A stretch of 64,000 nt of DNA from CAZPNX01 sp964588285 (GTDB lineage: Bacteria > Edwardsbacteria > AC1 > EtOH8), in the NCBI GenBank assembly GCA_964588285.1, contig CAZPNX010000001.1, positions 1-64,000 of the forward strand. The letters run 5' to 3'. Positions 51,888 to 60,850 of this stretch are shown here, piece by piece; position 1 is the stretch's first letter; every line of letters begins with the position of its first letter. Both the position numbers and the translations under genes were made by a program. Below the pieces are notes generated by a model. That model was not told where the DNA came from and did not search any database. It saw only the letters and a list, made by a program, of their open reading frames with translations.

Positions 51888-51916
51888 TTGACAAAAGCGC
51901 CTTCATAGTGTATCAT
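51888..51916 (+). promoter_or_regulatory. Predicted sigma-70-type promoter of topA
   Basis: TTGACA (51888-51893), 17-base spacer, TATCAT (51911-51916). It lies just behind the terminator and 36 bases before the topA start. Confidence 0.75.
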
Positions 51917-51951
51917 AGCCGTCCTTTGATGAAATCCAATCTCTGAACACG

Positions 51952-54192
51952 ATGGCCAAGAAGCTCGTCATAGTGGAATCGCCGGCCAAGTCCCGCACCA
52001 TCGGCAAGTACCTGGGGCGGGAGTACTCGGTGGTATCCTCCATGGGACACGTCCGCGACCTGCCGGCCAGCAAGCTGGGGGTGGATCTCAAGAAGGATTT
52101 CCAGCCCACCTATGTCCCCATCAAGGGCAAGGCCAAGGTCCTGGCCCAGATCAAGGCCGCGGCCGCCAAGGCCGAGAAAATCTTCATCGCCACCGACCCG
52201 GACCGCGAGGGCGAGGCCATTGCCTGGCACATCGCCGGAGAGATCAAGGGCAAGGGCGGCAAGATCAGCCGGGCCATGTTCTACGAGATCACCAAGGAGA
52301 GCGTAGCCAAAGCCATCGCCCATCCCGGCAAAATTGACCAGAAGAAGGTGGACGCCCAACAGGCCCGGAGGATACTGGACCGGCTGGTGGGCTATCAGGT
52401 GAGCCCGTTTTTATGGAAGACGGTGCGAAGGGGCCTTTCGGCCGGACGGGTTCAGACAGTGGCCCTGCGCCTCATCTGCGAGCGCGAGGAGGAGATAAAA
52501 AATTTCAAGCCTCAGGAGTATTGGACCCTGGCCGCTCGCCTCCAGGGCAGGGATGACGGCCCGTTCGAGGCCGCCCTGGTCAAGATAGACGAAAAGAAAC
52601 CGCACATCAAGGACCAGGAGGCCAGCCGGCGGATCGTCAACGAGCTGAGGGGTGCCGAGTTTGCGGTGTCCGGGGTCGACACCCGGGACAAAAAGCGCCA
52701 CCCCTATCCGCCCTTCATCACCAGCACCATGCAGCAGGCGGCCTACCGCAGCCTGGGTTTTTCGGCCAAAAAGACCATGTCGGTGGCTCAGCAGCTCTAC
52801 GAGGGAGTGGAGCTGGGGGCGGAGGGAGCGGTGGGCCTGATCACCTACATGAGGACCGATTCGGTGCGCCTGGCTCCCGAGGCGGTGGCCGCGGCCCGGT
52901 CCTTCATTACCTCGCATTTTGGGAATGCCTATCTGCCGCCCGAGCCCCAGCATTATCGCTCCCGCAAGAGCGCCCAGGAGGGCCACGAGGCCATCAGGCC
53001 CACTGCGGCTGAGCGCACGCCGGAAAGCGTCAAACAGTACCTGACTCCCGACCAATTCAAGCTCTACGGCCTCATCTGGAGCCGTTTTCTGGCCTGCCAG
53101 ATGACCTCGGCCGTCTACTCGGTGCGGTCGGCCGACATCAAGGCCGGCAGGTTTTTGTTCCGGGCCAGCGGCTCCAAACTGGTCTTCAACGGTTTTTTGG
53201 CCGCCTACGGCGTGCAGGAGGAAGACAGTGAGCAGTATGACGAGTCGAAAGACCTTCCGTTGCTGGAACCGGGCGAGGTCCTGAAGCTTTTGGAACTCTT
53301 GCCCAAACAACACTTCACCGAGCCGCCGCCGCGCTACAACGAGGCCAGCCTCATCAAGGCCCTGGAGGCCGACGGCATCGGCCGGCCCTCGACCTACGCC
53401 GTCATCCTGAGCACTATCATCGACCGGGAGTACGTCACCAAGGAGCGGGGGCCGCTGGAGCCCACAGAGCTGGGGATGGTGGTCAACCGCATCCTGACCG
53501 AGAAGTTCCCCCACGTCTTTCAGGTGCAGTTCACCGCCGACATGGAGGGGGAGCTGGACAAGATAGAGCAGGGGAAGCTGGAGTGGGTCCAGGCACTGAA
53601 GGATTTCTACGGTCCGTTTTCCCAGGATTTGAAGTCTGCCGAAGCCGGACGCCAGGAAGTGAAGAGATCTTTGGAGGTGAAGACCGATATCGCCTGTCCG
53701 GAGTGCGGCCAGCCCATGGTCATCAAATGGGGCCGCTTCGGCAAGTTCTACGCCTGTTCCCGCTATCCGGACTGCAAAACCACCATGCCCCTGGACGCCG
53801 AGCAGGACCTGAAGGACGCCGAGGGCCAGACCTGCGAAAAGTGCGGCAGTCCCATGAAGGTCAAGCGAAGCAAGTTCGGAAAATTTCTGGCCTGCTCCAA
53901 CTATCCCCAGTGCCAAAGCACTCGGCCTATCACCACCGGCGTCCCCTGCCCCGAGCCGGATTGCGGCGGAGAACTGGCCGAGAGGCGCTCCAAGCGGGGC
54001 AAAAGCTTCTATTCCTGCACCCGTTATCCCGACTGCAAGTATGCGGTCTGGAACCGTCCCCTAGCCAAGGCCTGCGAATCCTGCGGCTTCGGACATCTGG
54101 TGCAGCGTTACAGCAAAGCCCGAGGCCAGTATCTGGCCTGTCCCAAGTGTAAGTGGGAGCCGCCGACCGAGGAGACCAAGAGGAATGAATGA
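51952..54192 (+). CDS. topA: DNA topoisomerase I
   Basis: 746 residues. N-terminal Toprim domain (KKLVIVESPAKSRTIGKYLG, then ATDPDREGEAIAWHI), the type IA core with the active-site Tyr predicted at residue 299 in LITYMRTDSVRL, and RPSTYAVILSTIIDREYV. Three C-terminal four-cysteine zinc ribbons begin at about 580 (CPECGQPM...), 625 (CEKCGSPMKV...) and 665 (CPEPDCGGEL...), with another Cys-pair at the end (CESCG...CPKC). It relaxes negative supercoils. Own promoter and terminator make it a single-gene unit. Confidence 0.96.
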   Translation: MAKKLVIVESPAKSRTIGKYLGREYSVVSSMGHVRDLPASKLGVDLKKDFQPTYVPIKGKAKVLAQIKAAAAKAEKIFIATDPDREGEAIAWHIAGEIKGKGGKISRAMFYEITKESVAKAIAHPGKIDQKKVDAQQARRILDRLVGYQVSPFLWKTVRRGLSAGRVQTVALRLICEREEEIKNFKPQEYWTLAARLQGRDDGPFEAALVKIDEKKPHIKDQEASRRIVNELRGAEFAVSGVDTRDKKRHPYPPFITSTMQQAAYRSLGFSAKKTMSVAQQLYEGVELGAEGAVGLITYMRTDSVRLAPEAVAAARSFITSHFGNAYLPPEPQHYRSRKSAQEGHEAIRPTAAERTPESVKQYLTPDQFKLYGLIWSRFLACQMTSAVYSVRSADIKAGRFLFRASGSKLVFNGFLAAYGVQEEDSEQYDESKDLPLLEPGEVLKLLELLPKQHFTEPPPRYNEASLIKALEADGIGRPSTYAVILSTIIDREYVTKERGPLEPTELGMVVNRILTEKFPHVFQVQFTADMEGELDKIEQGKLEWVQALKDFYGPFSQDLKSAEAGRQEVKRSLEVKTDIACPECGQPMVIKWGRFGKFYACSRYPDCKTTMPLDAEQDLKDAEGQTCEKCGSPMKVKRSKFGKFLACSNYPQCQSTRPITTGVPCPEPDCGGELAERRSKRGKSFYSCTRYPDCKYAVWNRPLAKACESCGFGHLVQRYSKARGQYLACPKCKWEPPTEETKRNE

Positions 54193-54195
54193 GGG

Positions 54196-54220
54196 AAAGC
54201 GGGGGACACCCCGCTTTTTT
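54196..54220 (+). terminator. Intrinsic terminator after topA
   Basis: AAAGCGGGG (54196-54204), loop GACA, CCCCGCTTT (54209-54217) and further T residues, starting three bases after the stop codon. Confidence 0.93.
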
Positions 54221-54492
54221 ATTGCTTGGTTAAATAAACTAGTACACTAAATCGGTTGTCATACCCTTGAAAAATAATATTCAGGTCTTGATTGCCTTTG
54301 GTTCTTGCTTCTGTATTTCCGCCGGAGCCTGGACCGAACCCATCATGTCTTTCAGATTATGCTTTGTGGACGTGCGGGAATGACAAAAGAAAGGAAATGG
54401 CATAAGGCTAGATTTAGCTGTCAACCCATTGGGCCGGTTCGAGCTCTTAAAAAATACTTTGTGTCTTCGTGTCTTTATGGTAAAATATTCCC
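54221..54492. repeat. Gap between topA and the DTW gene with a dispersed-repeat fragment
   Basis: No gene is convincing here. ACTTTGTGTCTTCGTGTCTTTATGG (54456-54480, written in two parts: ACTTTGTGTCTTCG and TGTCTTTATGG) is the complement of the CCACAAAGACACCAAGGC-type repeat seen after metK, with some mismatches. No clear promoter could be assigned to the following gene. Confidence 0.5.
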
Positions 54493-55131
54493 ATGCGAAA
54501 TTCACGGGAGAAACCGCGCTGCCCCGTTTGCCTGATGGTCCGGGAATTATGCCTCTGCTCCTTAGCTCCGCGGCTTGAGCTTAAGACCAGGGTGGGTCTG
54601 ATCATGCACGTTTCGGAGCGCGGCCGCACCAGCAATACCGGGCGTTTGGTGCCGCTGGCGCTTTCAAACAGCTATGTTTGTCTTCGCGGAGACAGGAACG
54701 GGCCGACCGAGTCCTCGGGCCTGGTGCCTGATGGCTATTGCGGCCTGGTGCTTTACCCTTCGTCCGATTCCGTGGCTCTGGACAGGGCCTTTGCTGAAGG
54801 ACTGGACGGCCCGGCGGCCCTGATCGCCCTGGACGGCAGCTGGAGCCAGGCAGCCAGAATGGCCCGGCGAGAGCCTTCGGTGAGAAACCTGACCAGGGTC
54901 AGACTTCCGCCAGGAGGGCCATCATCCTACCGCCTTAGGACGCAAAGCCACCCGTCCAGGGTCTGCACCTTCGAGGCCGTGGCCAGGGCTTTGGGCGTTC
55001 TGGAGGGGCCGGCGGTTAAGAGTGTCCTAGAAAGATTTTTCTGCATCATGGTAGAAAGGATGCTGTGGGCCCGGGGAAAACTCAAACCTGAGGAAGTAAC
55101 CGGCGGTCTGCCGTTATCCGCTTTATCTTGA
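54493..55131 (+). CDS. DTW-domain tRNA-uridine aminocarboxypropyltransferase
   Basis: 212 residues. The N-terminal metal site is CPVCLMVRELCLC, the family name-giving motif reads DGSW in LIALDGSWSQAARMARRE (D-x-x-W, where many have DATW), and YRLRTQSHPSRVCTFEAVAR is the conserved C-terminal block. DTW proteins (TapT/TuaA) add a 3-amino-3-carboxypropyl group from SAM to a tRNA uridine. The next gene, trmFO, is also a tRNA-uridine modifying enzyme, which supports this role. Confidence 0.85.
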   Translation: MRNSREKPRCPVCLMVRELCLCSLAPRLELKTRVGLIMHVSERGRTSNTGRLVPLALSNSYVCLRGDRNGPTESSGLVPDGYCGLVLYPSSDSVALDRAFAEGLDGPAALIALDGSWSQAARMARREPSVRNLTRVRLPPGGPSSYRLRTQSHPSRVCTFEAVARALGVLEGPAVKSVLERFFCIMVERMLWARGKLKPEEVTGGLPLSALS

Positions 55132-55156
55132 TTTTGCCTTCATCTTGGTGTAAGCT

Positions 55157-56518
55157 TTGAATTTTAAAACCGGCAAATCGGTGGCAGTCATCGGCGGAGG
55201 TCTGGCCGGGTGCGAGGCTGCTTGGCAGCTGGCCGAACGCGGGGTCGGGGTGGAATTGTACGAAATGAGGTTCACCGGCAGACAGCAGCCGGCGGCCCGG
55301 ACTACCCCGGCCCACAGCACCGGCCTTCTGGCCGAGCTGATCTGCAGCAATTCTCTCAAATCGGTGGAAAGATGCAACGCCCACGGATTGCTGAAAGCCG
55401 AGCTGGAGGTGCTGGATTCTGTAGTGATTAAATCCGCCAAAACCTGCGCCGTGCCGGCAGGCAAGGCCCTGGCAGTCGACCGAATGATGTTTGCTTGGGA
55501 GATGACCCAAAAAATCATTTCCCACCCCTTGATAAAAGTTATACCCGAAGAGTTCAATTCGGTTCCCCAAGCGCCGGCCATAGTGGCCACCGGCCCGCTG
55601 ACCTCGGAACCGATGGCAGCCTCCCTGGCCGCGCTGTTCGGATCGGAAAATCTGTTCTTCTTTGATGCCATCGCTCCCATCATTTCGGCCGAATCCATAG
55701 ACCTGGCCAAGCTTTTCAGGGCCAGCCGCTACGGCCGGGAGGGCGGAGATTATCTCAACATTCCCCTGGACCGCCGGCAGTACCAAAGACTGGTCGAAAA
55801 CCTGATAACGGCCAGGCGTCACCAGCCTCACGGTTTCGAGGAAGGCAGATATTTCGAGGGCTGCTTGCCGGTTGAGGTACTGGCCTCCAGGGGCGTAAAC
55901 ACTCTACGATTCGGCTTGATGAAACCGGTCGGACTGCGCGATCCGGCCACCGGCCAAAGGCCTTACGCCGTAATCCAGCTAAGAGCCGAAGACCGTCAAG
56001 GCTCCATGTATAACCTGGTGGGCTTTCAGACCCAGCTGGTTCGGGAGGAGCAGAGGCGGGTGTTCCGCCAGCTCCCGGGTCTGGAAAGGGCTGAGTTCCT
56101 GCGCTATGGCAGCATGCACCGCAACACCTTTATTGACTCGCCCCGCGTCTTGTCGGAAAGCCTGGAGTCAAGAGGCCTAGCCGGTCTTTTCATTGCCGGC
56201 CAGCTGTGCGGTGTGGAGGGCTATGTGGAGTCGGCGGCAGCCGGTCTGCTGGCCGGTATAAACTGTGCCCGGGTTTTGTTAGGAAAGCCGGCCTCAACCC
56301 CACCCCGTGAGACCATGATCGGGGCCCTCGGCCGCTATGTATCCCAAGGCCCGGCCCAAGGGTTTTTCCAACCGATGAATGCCAATTTTGGGCTATTGCC
56401 GCCGCTGGGTTCCAGGATCCGGGATAAAAGACAGAAGGGGCAGGCCCTGGCCGAAAGAGCGCTGCAGTCTTTATGTCAATGGATTAGGTCTGACTTTATC
56501 CAAACAACAAAGCAGTGA
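55157..56518 (+). CDS. trmFO: Folate/FAD-dependent tRNA uracil-54 methyltransferase
   Basis: 453 residues from a TTG start. FAD-binding GGGLAGCEAAWQLAERGVGV near the N-terminus, then the family motif LICSNSLKSVERCNAHGLLK, and near the C-terminus GLFIAGQLCGVEGYVESAAA. TrmFO uses methylenetetrahydrofolate to make ribothymidine at position 54 of tRNA. It follows the DTW gene by 25 bases, so both are probably transcribed together. Length matches other TrmFO proteins. Confidence 0.94.
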   Translation: MNFKTGKSVAVIGGGLAGCEAAWQLAERGVGVELYEMRFTGRQQPAARTTPAHSTGLLAELICSNSLKSVERCNAHGLLKAELEVLDSVVIKSAKTCAVPAGKALAVDRMMFAWEMTQKIISHPLIKVIPEEFNSVPQAPAIVATGPLTSEPMAASLAALFGSENLFFFDAIAPIISAESIDLAKLFRASRYGREGGDYLNIPLDRRQYQRLVENLITARRHQPHGFEEGRYFEGCLPVEVLASRGVNTLRFGLMKPVGLRDPATGQRPYAVIQLRAEDRQGSMYNLVGFQTQLVREEQRRVFRQLPGLERAEFLRYGSMHRNTFIDSPRVLSESLESRGLAGLFIAGQLCGVEGYVESAAAGLLAGINCARVLLGKPASTPPRETMIGALGRYVSQGPAQGFFQPMNANFGLLPPLGSRIRDKRQKGQALAERALQSLCQWIRSDFIQTTKQ

Positions 56519-56528
56519 TGAACCGTAG

Positions 56529-57398
56529 ATGGAATACGGAAAGCTAATCAAGGATGCCCTGGGTTTGGCCTGGCGCAAAAGATACCTATGGGTGTTCGGC
56601 TTTTTCGCCGGGGCTGGTTCGCCCAATATCGACAACAAGATGGCGGCCGAGAAGCTTGGCGATGCCTGGGAATGGGCGGCCGCCAATCCGGGGCTGGTGG
56701 CTGTATTGCTCTTGGCGGCCTTGGCTTTGGGGCTGGTCTTCTGGGTTCTGCAGGTGGTCTCGCAGGGAAGCCTAGTGCGCGGGGCTTCCGACGCCGAACA
56801 GGGGATGGAGAGCGGTTTCGAAACGGCTCTGTCGCATGGCCTGAGATCTTTCTGGCCGGTGTTGGGCCTTCAATTGCTGCTGATCGCCGCCATCGTCGGA
56901 GCCGTGGCCCTGACGGCCGGCCCGCCTATTATGATGGTCATCTTCGGCGGCACCGGCGTCAAGGTGCTGGGCGTGGCTTGGCTGGTGGCCGCGGCCATAC
57001 CCCTGCTGGCCGGTTTGGTAACCGCCGGGCTGATCTGGAACTACTCGTTGCGCTTTTGCGTGCTGCACCGGCAACGGGTTTTCCAGTCGATCGGCTCCTC
57101 TTGGTCGCTTATTAAGTGCGATTTTTCGGAATCGGTCATCCTGTTCGCCATCGGCTTGGGCATCGGGCTGGCCCTGGGGCTGGCGGTGGTTCTGGCTTTA
57201 ATTGTACTGGCCATTCCCTTTGTCATCCTGGGGATCATCAATTTGGCGCTGGGTCTGGTGCCCGGACTTCTCATCGGCGTTCCGGCTTTCATTTTATCTA
57301 TCTGCATTCTGGGCGTCTTCCAGTCGGCCTACTGGACTTTAGGGTTCATGCGCCTGCCTTCGATCAGGTGCCGGCCGCCGGAGCCGACTGAGCCGTGA
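56529..57398 (+). CDS. Multi-pass membrane protein of unknown function
   Basis: 289 residues. The start YGKLIKDALGLAWRKRYLWVFGFFAG is a pattern seen in many uncharacterised bacterial membrane proteins that begin with an amphipathic helix before the first membrane segment. About six to seven hydrophobic segments follow, rich in Gly, Ala, Leu and Val. No catalytic motif is visible. It starts ten bases after trmFO and overlaps the first GT9 gene by four bases (GTGA), so it belongs to the same transcript. Confidence 0.75.
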   Translation: MEYGKLIKDALGLAWRKRYLWVFGFFAGAGSPNIDNKMAAEKLGDAWEWAAANPGLVAVLLLAALALGLVFWVLQVVSQGSLVRGASDAEQGMESGFETALSHGLRSFWPVLGLQLLLIAAIVGAVALTAGPPIMMVIFGGTGVKVLGVAWLVAAAIPLLAGLVTAGLIWNYSLRFCVLHRQRVFQSIGSSWSLIKCDFSESVILFAIGLGIGLALGLAVVLALIVLAIPFVILGIINLALGLVPGLLIGVPAFILSICILGVFQSAYWTLGFMRLPSIRCRPPEPTEP

Positions 57399-58390
57399 AA
57401 AGAATCCTGCTTATCAGGCTGGGGGCCATCGGAGATATCGTCCTGGCCACCGCGGCGATCGAGGCTCTTAAAAAGGCTTTCTCCCAAGCCTCGGTCGAGT
57501 TTCTGGTTAAGGAGCGTTTCTCAGGCCTGCTGGAAGGAGATTCCCGGATCTCAAGACTCTGGTGTTTCGACGAACAGGGCAGACACCGGGGCACCAGGGG
57601 CCTGCTGTCCTTTATGCGACAGATCCAATTCCAGCACTTTGACCTGGCGGTGGACCTGCAGGATAACCTACGAAGCCGGATGATCTGCCGTTGTCTTAGG
57701 GCGGCCCGGGTTTTGAGATGGGACAAGAGAGCCTGGCAAAGAAGGCTGATGCTTTTGGGCCGGAGCTCTGTCGAAGCCGGCGCTCCGGTATATGTACGCT
57801 ATCTGGAAGCATTGCGACCGTTGGGGATCAACCTGGATGGTATTCGCCCAAAATTAAAACCCCAAAAAGCCGGCACCGATACCGGAGCAAAAAAAGAATT
57901 CATGGCCATGGCTCCCGGAGCCCACTGGCCTTCCAAGAGGTGGCCGGCCGGCCACTATGCGGAGCTGGCCGCCCGCATCATTAAGGAGACATCCTTCGAT
58001 CTGGTCCTGTTCGGCAGCGCCGAAGACCGGGAGGTTTGCGAAAAAATCCAAACAGCGAGTTCCGAAAGGATAGTCAACCTTTGTGGCCAGTTAGAATTGA
58101 AACAGCTGGTTTCAAACATTGCCGGAGCCAGAATACTGATAACCAATGACACCGGCCCCATGCACATCGCCGAGGCGGCGGGGGTTCCGGTGCTGGCCTT
58201 CTTCGGCCCCACGGTCAGGGGCTTCGGTTTTGCGCCCTGGATGAGTGAGAGCCGGGTGCTGGAGAGGGAGATGACATGCCGCCCCTGCAGTTTGCACGGA
58301 CGCAAGCCATGTCGCCGAAAAAGCAGATGTCTGTCGGACATTTCACCGCAGGAGGCTTGGCGGGTGTTGAAGGGAATGCTGGATGGCTGA
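57395..58390 (+). CDS. GT9 family glycosyltransferase (heptosyltransferase-like), first copy
   Basis: 331 residues. N-terminal acceptor domain starts with RILLIRLGAIGDIVLATAAI; the C-terminal donor-binding domain has MAPGAHWPSKRWP and ITNDTGPMHIAEAAGVPVLA, the usual ADP-heptose site (D-T-G-x-M-H). A cysteine-rich tail CRPCSLHGRKPC is common in this family. It probably adds a heptose or similar sugar to the LPS inner core. It uses a GTG start overlapping the membrane-protein gene. Confidence 0.9.
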   Translation: MKRILLIRLGAIGDIVLATAAIEALKKAFSQASVEFLVKERFSGLLEGDSRISRLWCFDEQGRHRGTRGLLSFMRQIQFQHFDLAVDLQDNLRSRMICRCLRAARVLRWDKRAWQRRLMLLGRSSVEAGAPVYVRYLEALRPLGINLDGIRPKLKPQKAGTDTGAKKEFMAMAPGAHWPSKRWPAGHYAELAARIIKETSFDLVLFGSAEDREVCEKIQTASSERIVNLCGQLELKQLVSNIAGARILITNDTGPMHIAEAAGVPVLAFFGPTVRGFGFAPWMSESRVLEREMTCRPCSLHGRKPCRRKSRCLSDISPQEAWRVLKGMLDG

Positions 58391-59378
58391 GCGGATTCTG
58401 GTTCGGGCGCCCAACTGGATCGGCGACGCGGTGATGTCGCTGGGCTTTCTGGCCGCACTGAGAAAAGCCTCTCCGGAGGCCGGGATCTCGGTGCTGGCCA
58501 ACGAAGCCGTGACCGATATATTCCGATGGCATCCGGCGGTGGGCGGATTGATGGAGTTTCGTAGGGGCGAGTCGCTTTTTTCGATCGCTTTGAGATCGAA
58601 AAGCTATCGGTTCGACTCCTGCTATATTCTGCCTCTCTCTTTCTCCTCGGCCGCCATCGCCTTTCTGTCCGGGATCCCGGAGAAGATAGGATTTGATTCG
58701 GAATGTCGCGGCTGGCTGTTGACGAAAAGGTATCCGTACCGAAAGAATGATTTCCGCTCCCGCCATCTGTTGCTGGACTATTGCCGGCTTTTGGGAGGGG
58801 ATTCGCCGCCGGAAGATCCGGTTGTCAAATTATTAGAGGAGGAGTTAGTTTCTGCCGACAAATGGCTTGCCAAAAAAGATATCCGTGTAATGCCGATCGG
58901 CCTTGGCCCCGGCGCCACCTATGGACCAGCCAAAAGATGGCCTGAGGATCGCTGGATAGAATTGGGACGGGCGCTGATAAAGAATGGCCGCCGCCTTATA
59001 ATTTTCGGCTCGGCGGCCGAGGCGGATCTTTGCCGGCGGATTGCGGCCGCTATCGGTAGTGGTGCCTCATCCTGCGCCGGGGAGACGGACCTGCGGCAGA
59101 GCGCGGCCTTGCTCTCGAAATGCCGCCTGTTCGTCAGCAACGACACCGGTGTCATGCACCTGGCGGCTGCCGCAGGGACTAAAGTGGTGGCCCTGTTCGG
59201 CTCCACCAACACGGGCTGGACCAGGCCCTGGGGAAGCGGTCATTTGGTGATCTATGAGAAAGAACCGTGCAGCCCCTGCTATGGCCGCACCTGCCGCTAC
59301 GGCCATTATCGCTGCTTGACGAAAATATCGGCAGCATCGGTGATCGAGGCCATTGACAAAGAAGCCCAAATTCGATAA
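58383..59378 (+). CDS. GT9 family glycosyltransferase (WaaF-like heptosyltransferase), second copy
   Basis: 331 residues. The start RILVRAPNWIGDAVMSLGFL is the heptosyltransferase II (WaaF) opening. Further landmarks are GLGPGATYGPAKRWPEDRW and VSNDTGVMHLAAAAGTKVVA in the donor-site domain, then the SP-C cysteine-containing tail CSPCYGRTCRYGHYRC. It overlaps the first GT9 gene by eight bases, so the two act in the same pathway, most likely adding successive heptoses to lipid A-Kdo. The end of the gene contains the promoter of the following tRNA. Confidence 0.9.
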   Translation: MAERILVRAPNWIGDAVMSLGFLAALRKASPEAGISVLANEAVTDIFRWHPAVGGLMEFRRGESLFSIALRSKSYRFDSCYILPLSFSSAAIAFLSGIPEKIGFDSECRGWLLTKRYPYRKNDFRSRHLLLDYCRLLGGDSPPEDPVVKLLEEELVSADKWLAKKDIRVMPIGLGPGATYGPAKRWPEDRWIELGRALIKNGRRLIIFGSAAEADLCRRIAAAIGSGASSCAGETDLRQSAALLSKCRLFVSNDTGVMHLAAAAGTKVVALFGSTNTGWTRPWGSGHLVIYEKEPCSPCYGRTCRYGHYRCLTKISAASVIEAIDKEAQIR

Positions 59379-59381
59379 AAT
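59353..59381 (+). promoter_or_regulatory. Predicted promoter of tRNA-Gly and the fluoride-riboswitch transcript
   Basis: TTGACA (59353-59358), exactly 17 bases, TAAAAT (59376-59381), overlapping the last codons of the GT9 gene. The tRNA begins about 50 bases after the expected transcription start, and only eleven bases separate the tRNA from the riboswitch, so one transcript probably carries both. Confidence 0.7.
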
Positions 59382-59439
59382 TATATGAGATTTCGGAGGC
59401 AATTCGCCAGCGCCAGATTGAGGGCGCAGTTGTATATAA

Positions 59440-59514
59440 GCGGGTGTAGTTCAGTGGTAGAACGTCAGCTTCCCAAGCTGAATATTGTGGGTTCGATTCC
59501 CATCACCCGCTCCA
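59440..59514 (+). tRNA. tRNA-Gly (anticodon CCC)
   Basis: The acceptor stem is GCGGGTG/CACCCGC, the anticodon stem TCAGC/GCTGA carries the loop TTCCCAA with anticodon CCC, and the T-arm is GTGGG-TTCGATT-CCCAT. Discriminator T and an encoded CCA (59512-59514) complete a 75-base gene. Confidence 0.95.
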
Positions 59515-59525
59515 ATAAATAGATT

Positions 59526-59573
59526 ATGGGAGATGGAGTTCTCCTTAGCGCCGAAAGGCTGATGACTCCTATC
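59526..59573 (+). promoter_or_regulatory. Fluoride riboswitch aptamer (crcB motif)
   Basis: The sequence GGGAGATGGAGTTCTCC (59528-59544) forms stem GGAG/CTCC with loop ATGGAGTT; a short GCC-GAAA-GGC hairpin (59550-59559) follows; then CTGATGACTCCTAT. The loop bases GGAGT pair with ACTCC (59565-59569) in the pseudoknot that defines this class, and the GATG boxes of the known motif are in place. The A/C-rich joining region is shorter than in many examples. It controls the antiporter gene at 59626. Confidence 0.85.
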
Positions 59574-59604
59574 GGATACTTCAATCCGATAGGCTTTTTG
59601 TTTT
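59568..59604 (+). terminator. Expression-platform terminator of the fluoride riboswitch
   Basis: CCTATCGGAT (59568-59577), loop ACTTCA, ATCCGATAGG (59584-59593) and CTTTTTGTTTT. The first arm begins inside the pseudoknot strand ACTCC, so ligand-stabilised pseudoknot and full terminator compete: fluoride should allow read-through. Confidence 0.88.
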
Positions 59605-59625
59605 GCGATCGATGAGGAGACGAAC

Positions 59626-60828
59626 ATGGAGCATATCTTCACCGTGGCCTTTGTTTGGCTTGGACTGGCGGTGCTCTCGGCCATCATCGCCTATCACCTT
59701 AAGATCTCCATCGCCCTGGTGGAGATCTGTGTCGGCATCTTGGCCGCCGCCGTAGCCGCCAGGATGGGGTTGATGGAGCTGCTGGGGCCGAATCAGGAAT
59801 GGCTGCGCTTTTTGGCATCATCAGGAGCGGTTCTGCTCACCTTTCTGGCCGGGGCCGAACTGGACCCCGAGGTCATCAGGACCAAGTGGAAAGAGGTGTC
59901 CGTCATCGGTCTGGTCGGTTTCTTAGCGCCGTTTCTAGGATGCAGCGCCGTGGCTTTTTTTCTCCTTCACTGGAGCGTCAAGTCTAGCCTGCTTTGCGGG
60001 GTGGCCCTGTCCACCACCTCCATGGCTGTGGTCTACGCGGTGATGCTGGAGACCGGACTCAATAAGACCGAATTCGGCAAGGGGATACTGGCAGCCTGCT
60101 TTGTAAACGATCTGGGAACGGTGATCGCCTTAGGCCTGTTGTTTGCCCCCTTCACTTACCGGACGCTGATCTTCGTGGCCGTCATGGCCGCCGCGCTCTG
60201 GGCCCTGCCCCATCTCACCCACTGGCTGACCAAGTTATACGCCTACCGGACCGCGGCCATCAGAACCAAATGGGTGATGCTCATCGTCTTTGGATTGGGA
60301 GCCTTAGCCCTGTGGTCGGGCAGCGAGGCGGTGTTGCCGGCCTATCTCATCGGCATGGTGCTGGCCGAGTTCTCCAGCGCCGACACCTTCTGGATCCGGC
60401 GCCTCCGCACCTTGACGGTGGGTCTTTTGACTCCGTTCTACTTCATCCGGGCCGGATCGCTGGTCTCATTGCCGGCCCTGGTTTCGGCGCCGCTGGTGTT
60501 TTTGGTATTGTTCTTATCCAAGGTGGCCTCTAAGATATTCGGACTTTTTCCGATGGTCAGCCGTTTCCGACAGGAACATCATGAGCGCTGGTATTACACC
60601 TTGCTGATGTCCACCGGCCTCACCTTCGGGACCATTTCCGCCCTCTACGGATATTCGCACGGGATAATCGACGCCGGCCAGTACTCCTTCCTGGTGGCCG
60701 TGGTCATCGCCAGCGCCGTGATCCCGACCCTGATTGCGGGATACGCCTTCCTGCCCAAACACCTTCTGCCAAAGGTCAAACAGGAGATCGGGGTATTGCC
60801 CGAGGAGGACCTGGAGGAGGAGGGATGA
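59626..60828 (+). CDS. CPA2-type cation:proton antiporter under fluoride riboswitch control
   Basis: 400 residues with about 12 membrane helices and the Na+/H+ exchanger domain. The ion-binding pair is Asn161-Asp162 in ACFVNDLGTVIALG, the N-D form typical of electroneutral exchangers. There is no RCK/TrkA-N domain, so it is not a full Kef protein. The start has GAGGAGA seven bases upstream. Because the mRNA leader is a crcB-type riboswitch, expression should rise with fluoride; it may export fluoride or repair the ion and pH imbalance that fluoride causes. No CrcB/Fluc or CLC-F gene is in the window. Confidence 0.88.
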   Translation: MEHIFTVAFVWLGLAVLSAIIAYHLKISIALVEICVGILAAAVAARMGLMELLGPNQEWLRFLASSGAVLLTFLAGAELDPEVIRTKWKEVSVIGLVGFLAPFLGCSAVAFFLLHWSVKSSLLCGVALSTTSMAVVYAVMLETGLNKTEFGKGILAACFVNDLGTVIALGLLFAPFTYRTLIFVAVMAAALWALPHLTHWLTKLYAYRTAAIRTKWVMLIVFGLGALALWSGSEAVLPAYLIGMVLAEFSSADTFWIRRLRTLTVGLLTPFYFIRAGSLVSLPALVSAPLVFLVLFLSKVASKIFGLFPMVSRFRQEHHERWYYTLLMSTGLTFGTISALYGYSHGIIDAGQYSFLVAVVIASAVIPTLIAGYAFLPKHLLPKVKQEIGVLPEEDLEEEG

Positions 60829-60850
60829 GCTTGGATGATTTTCGGATTGA

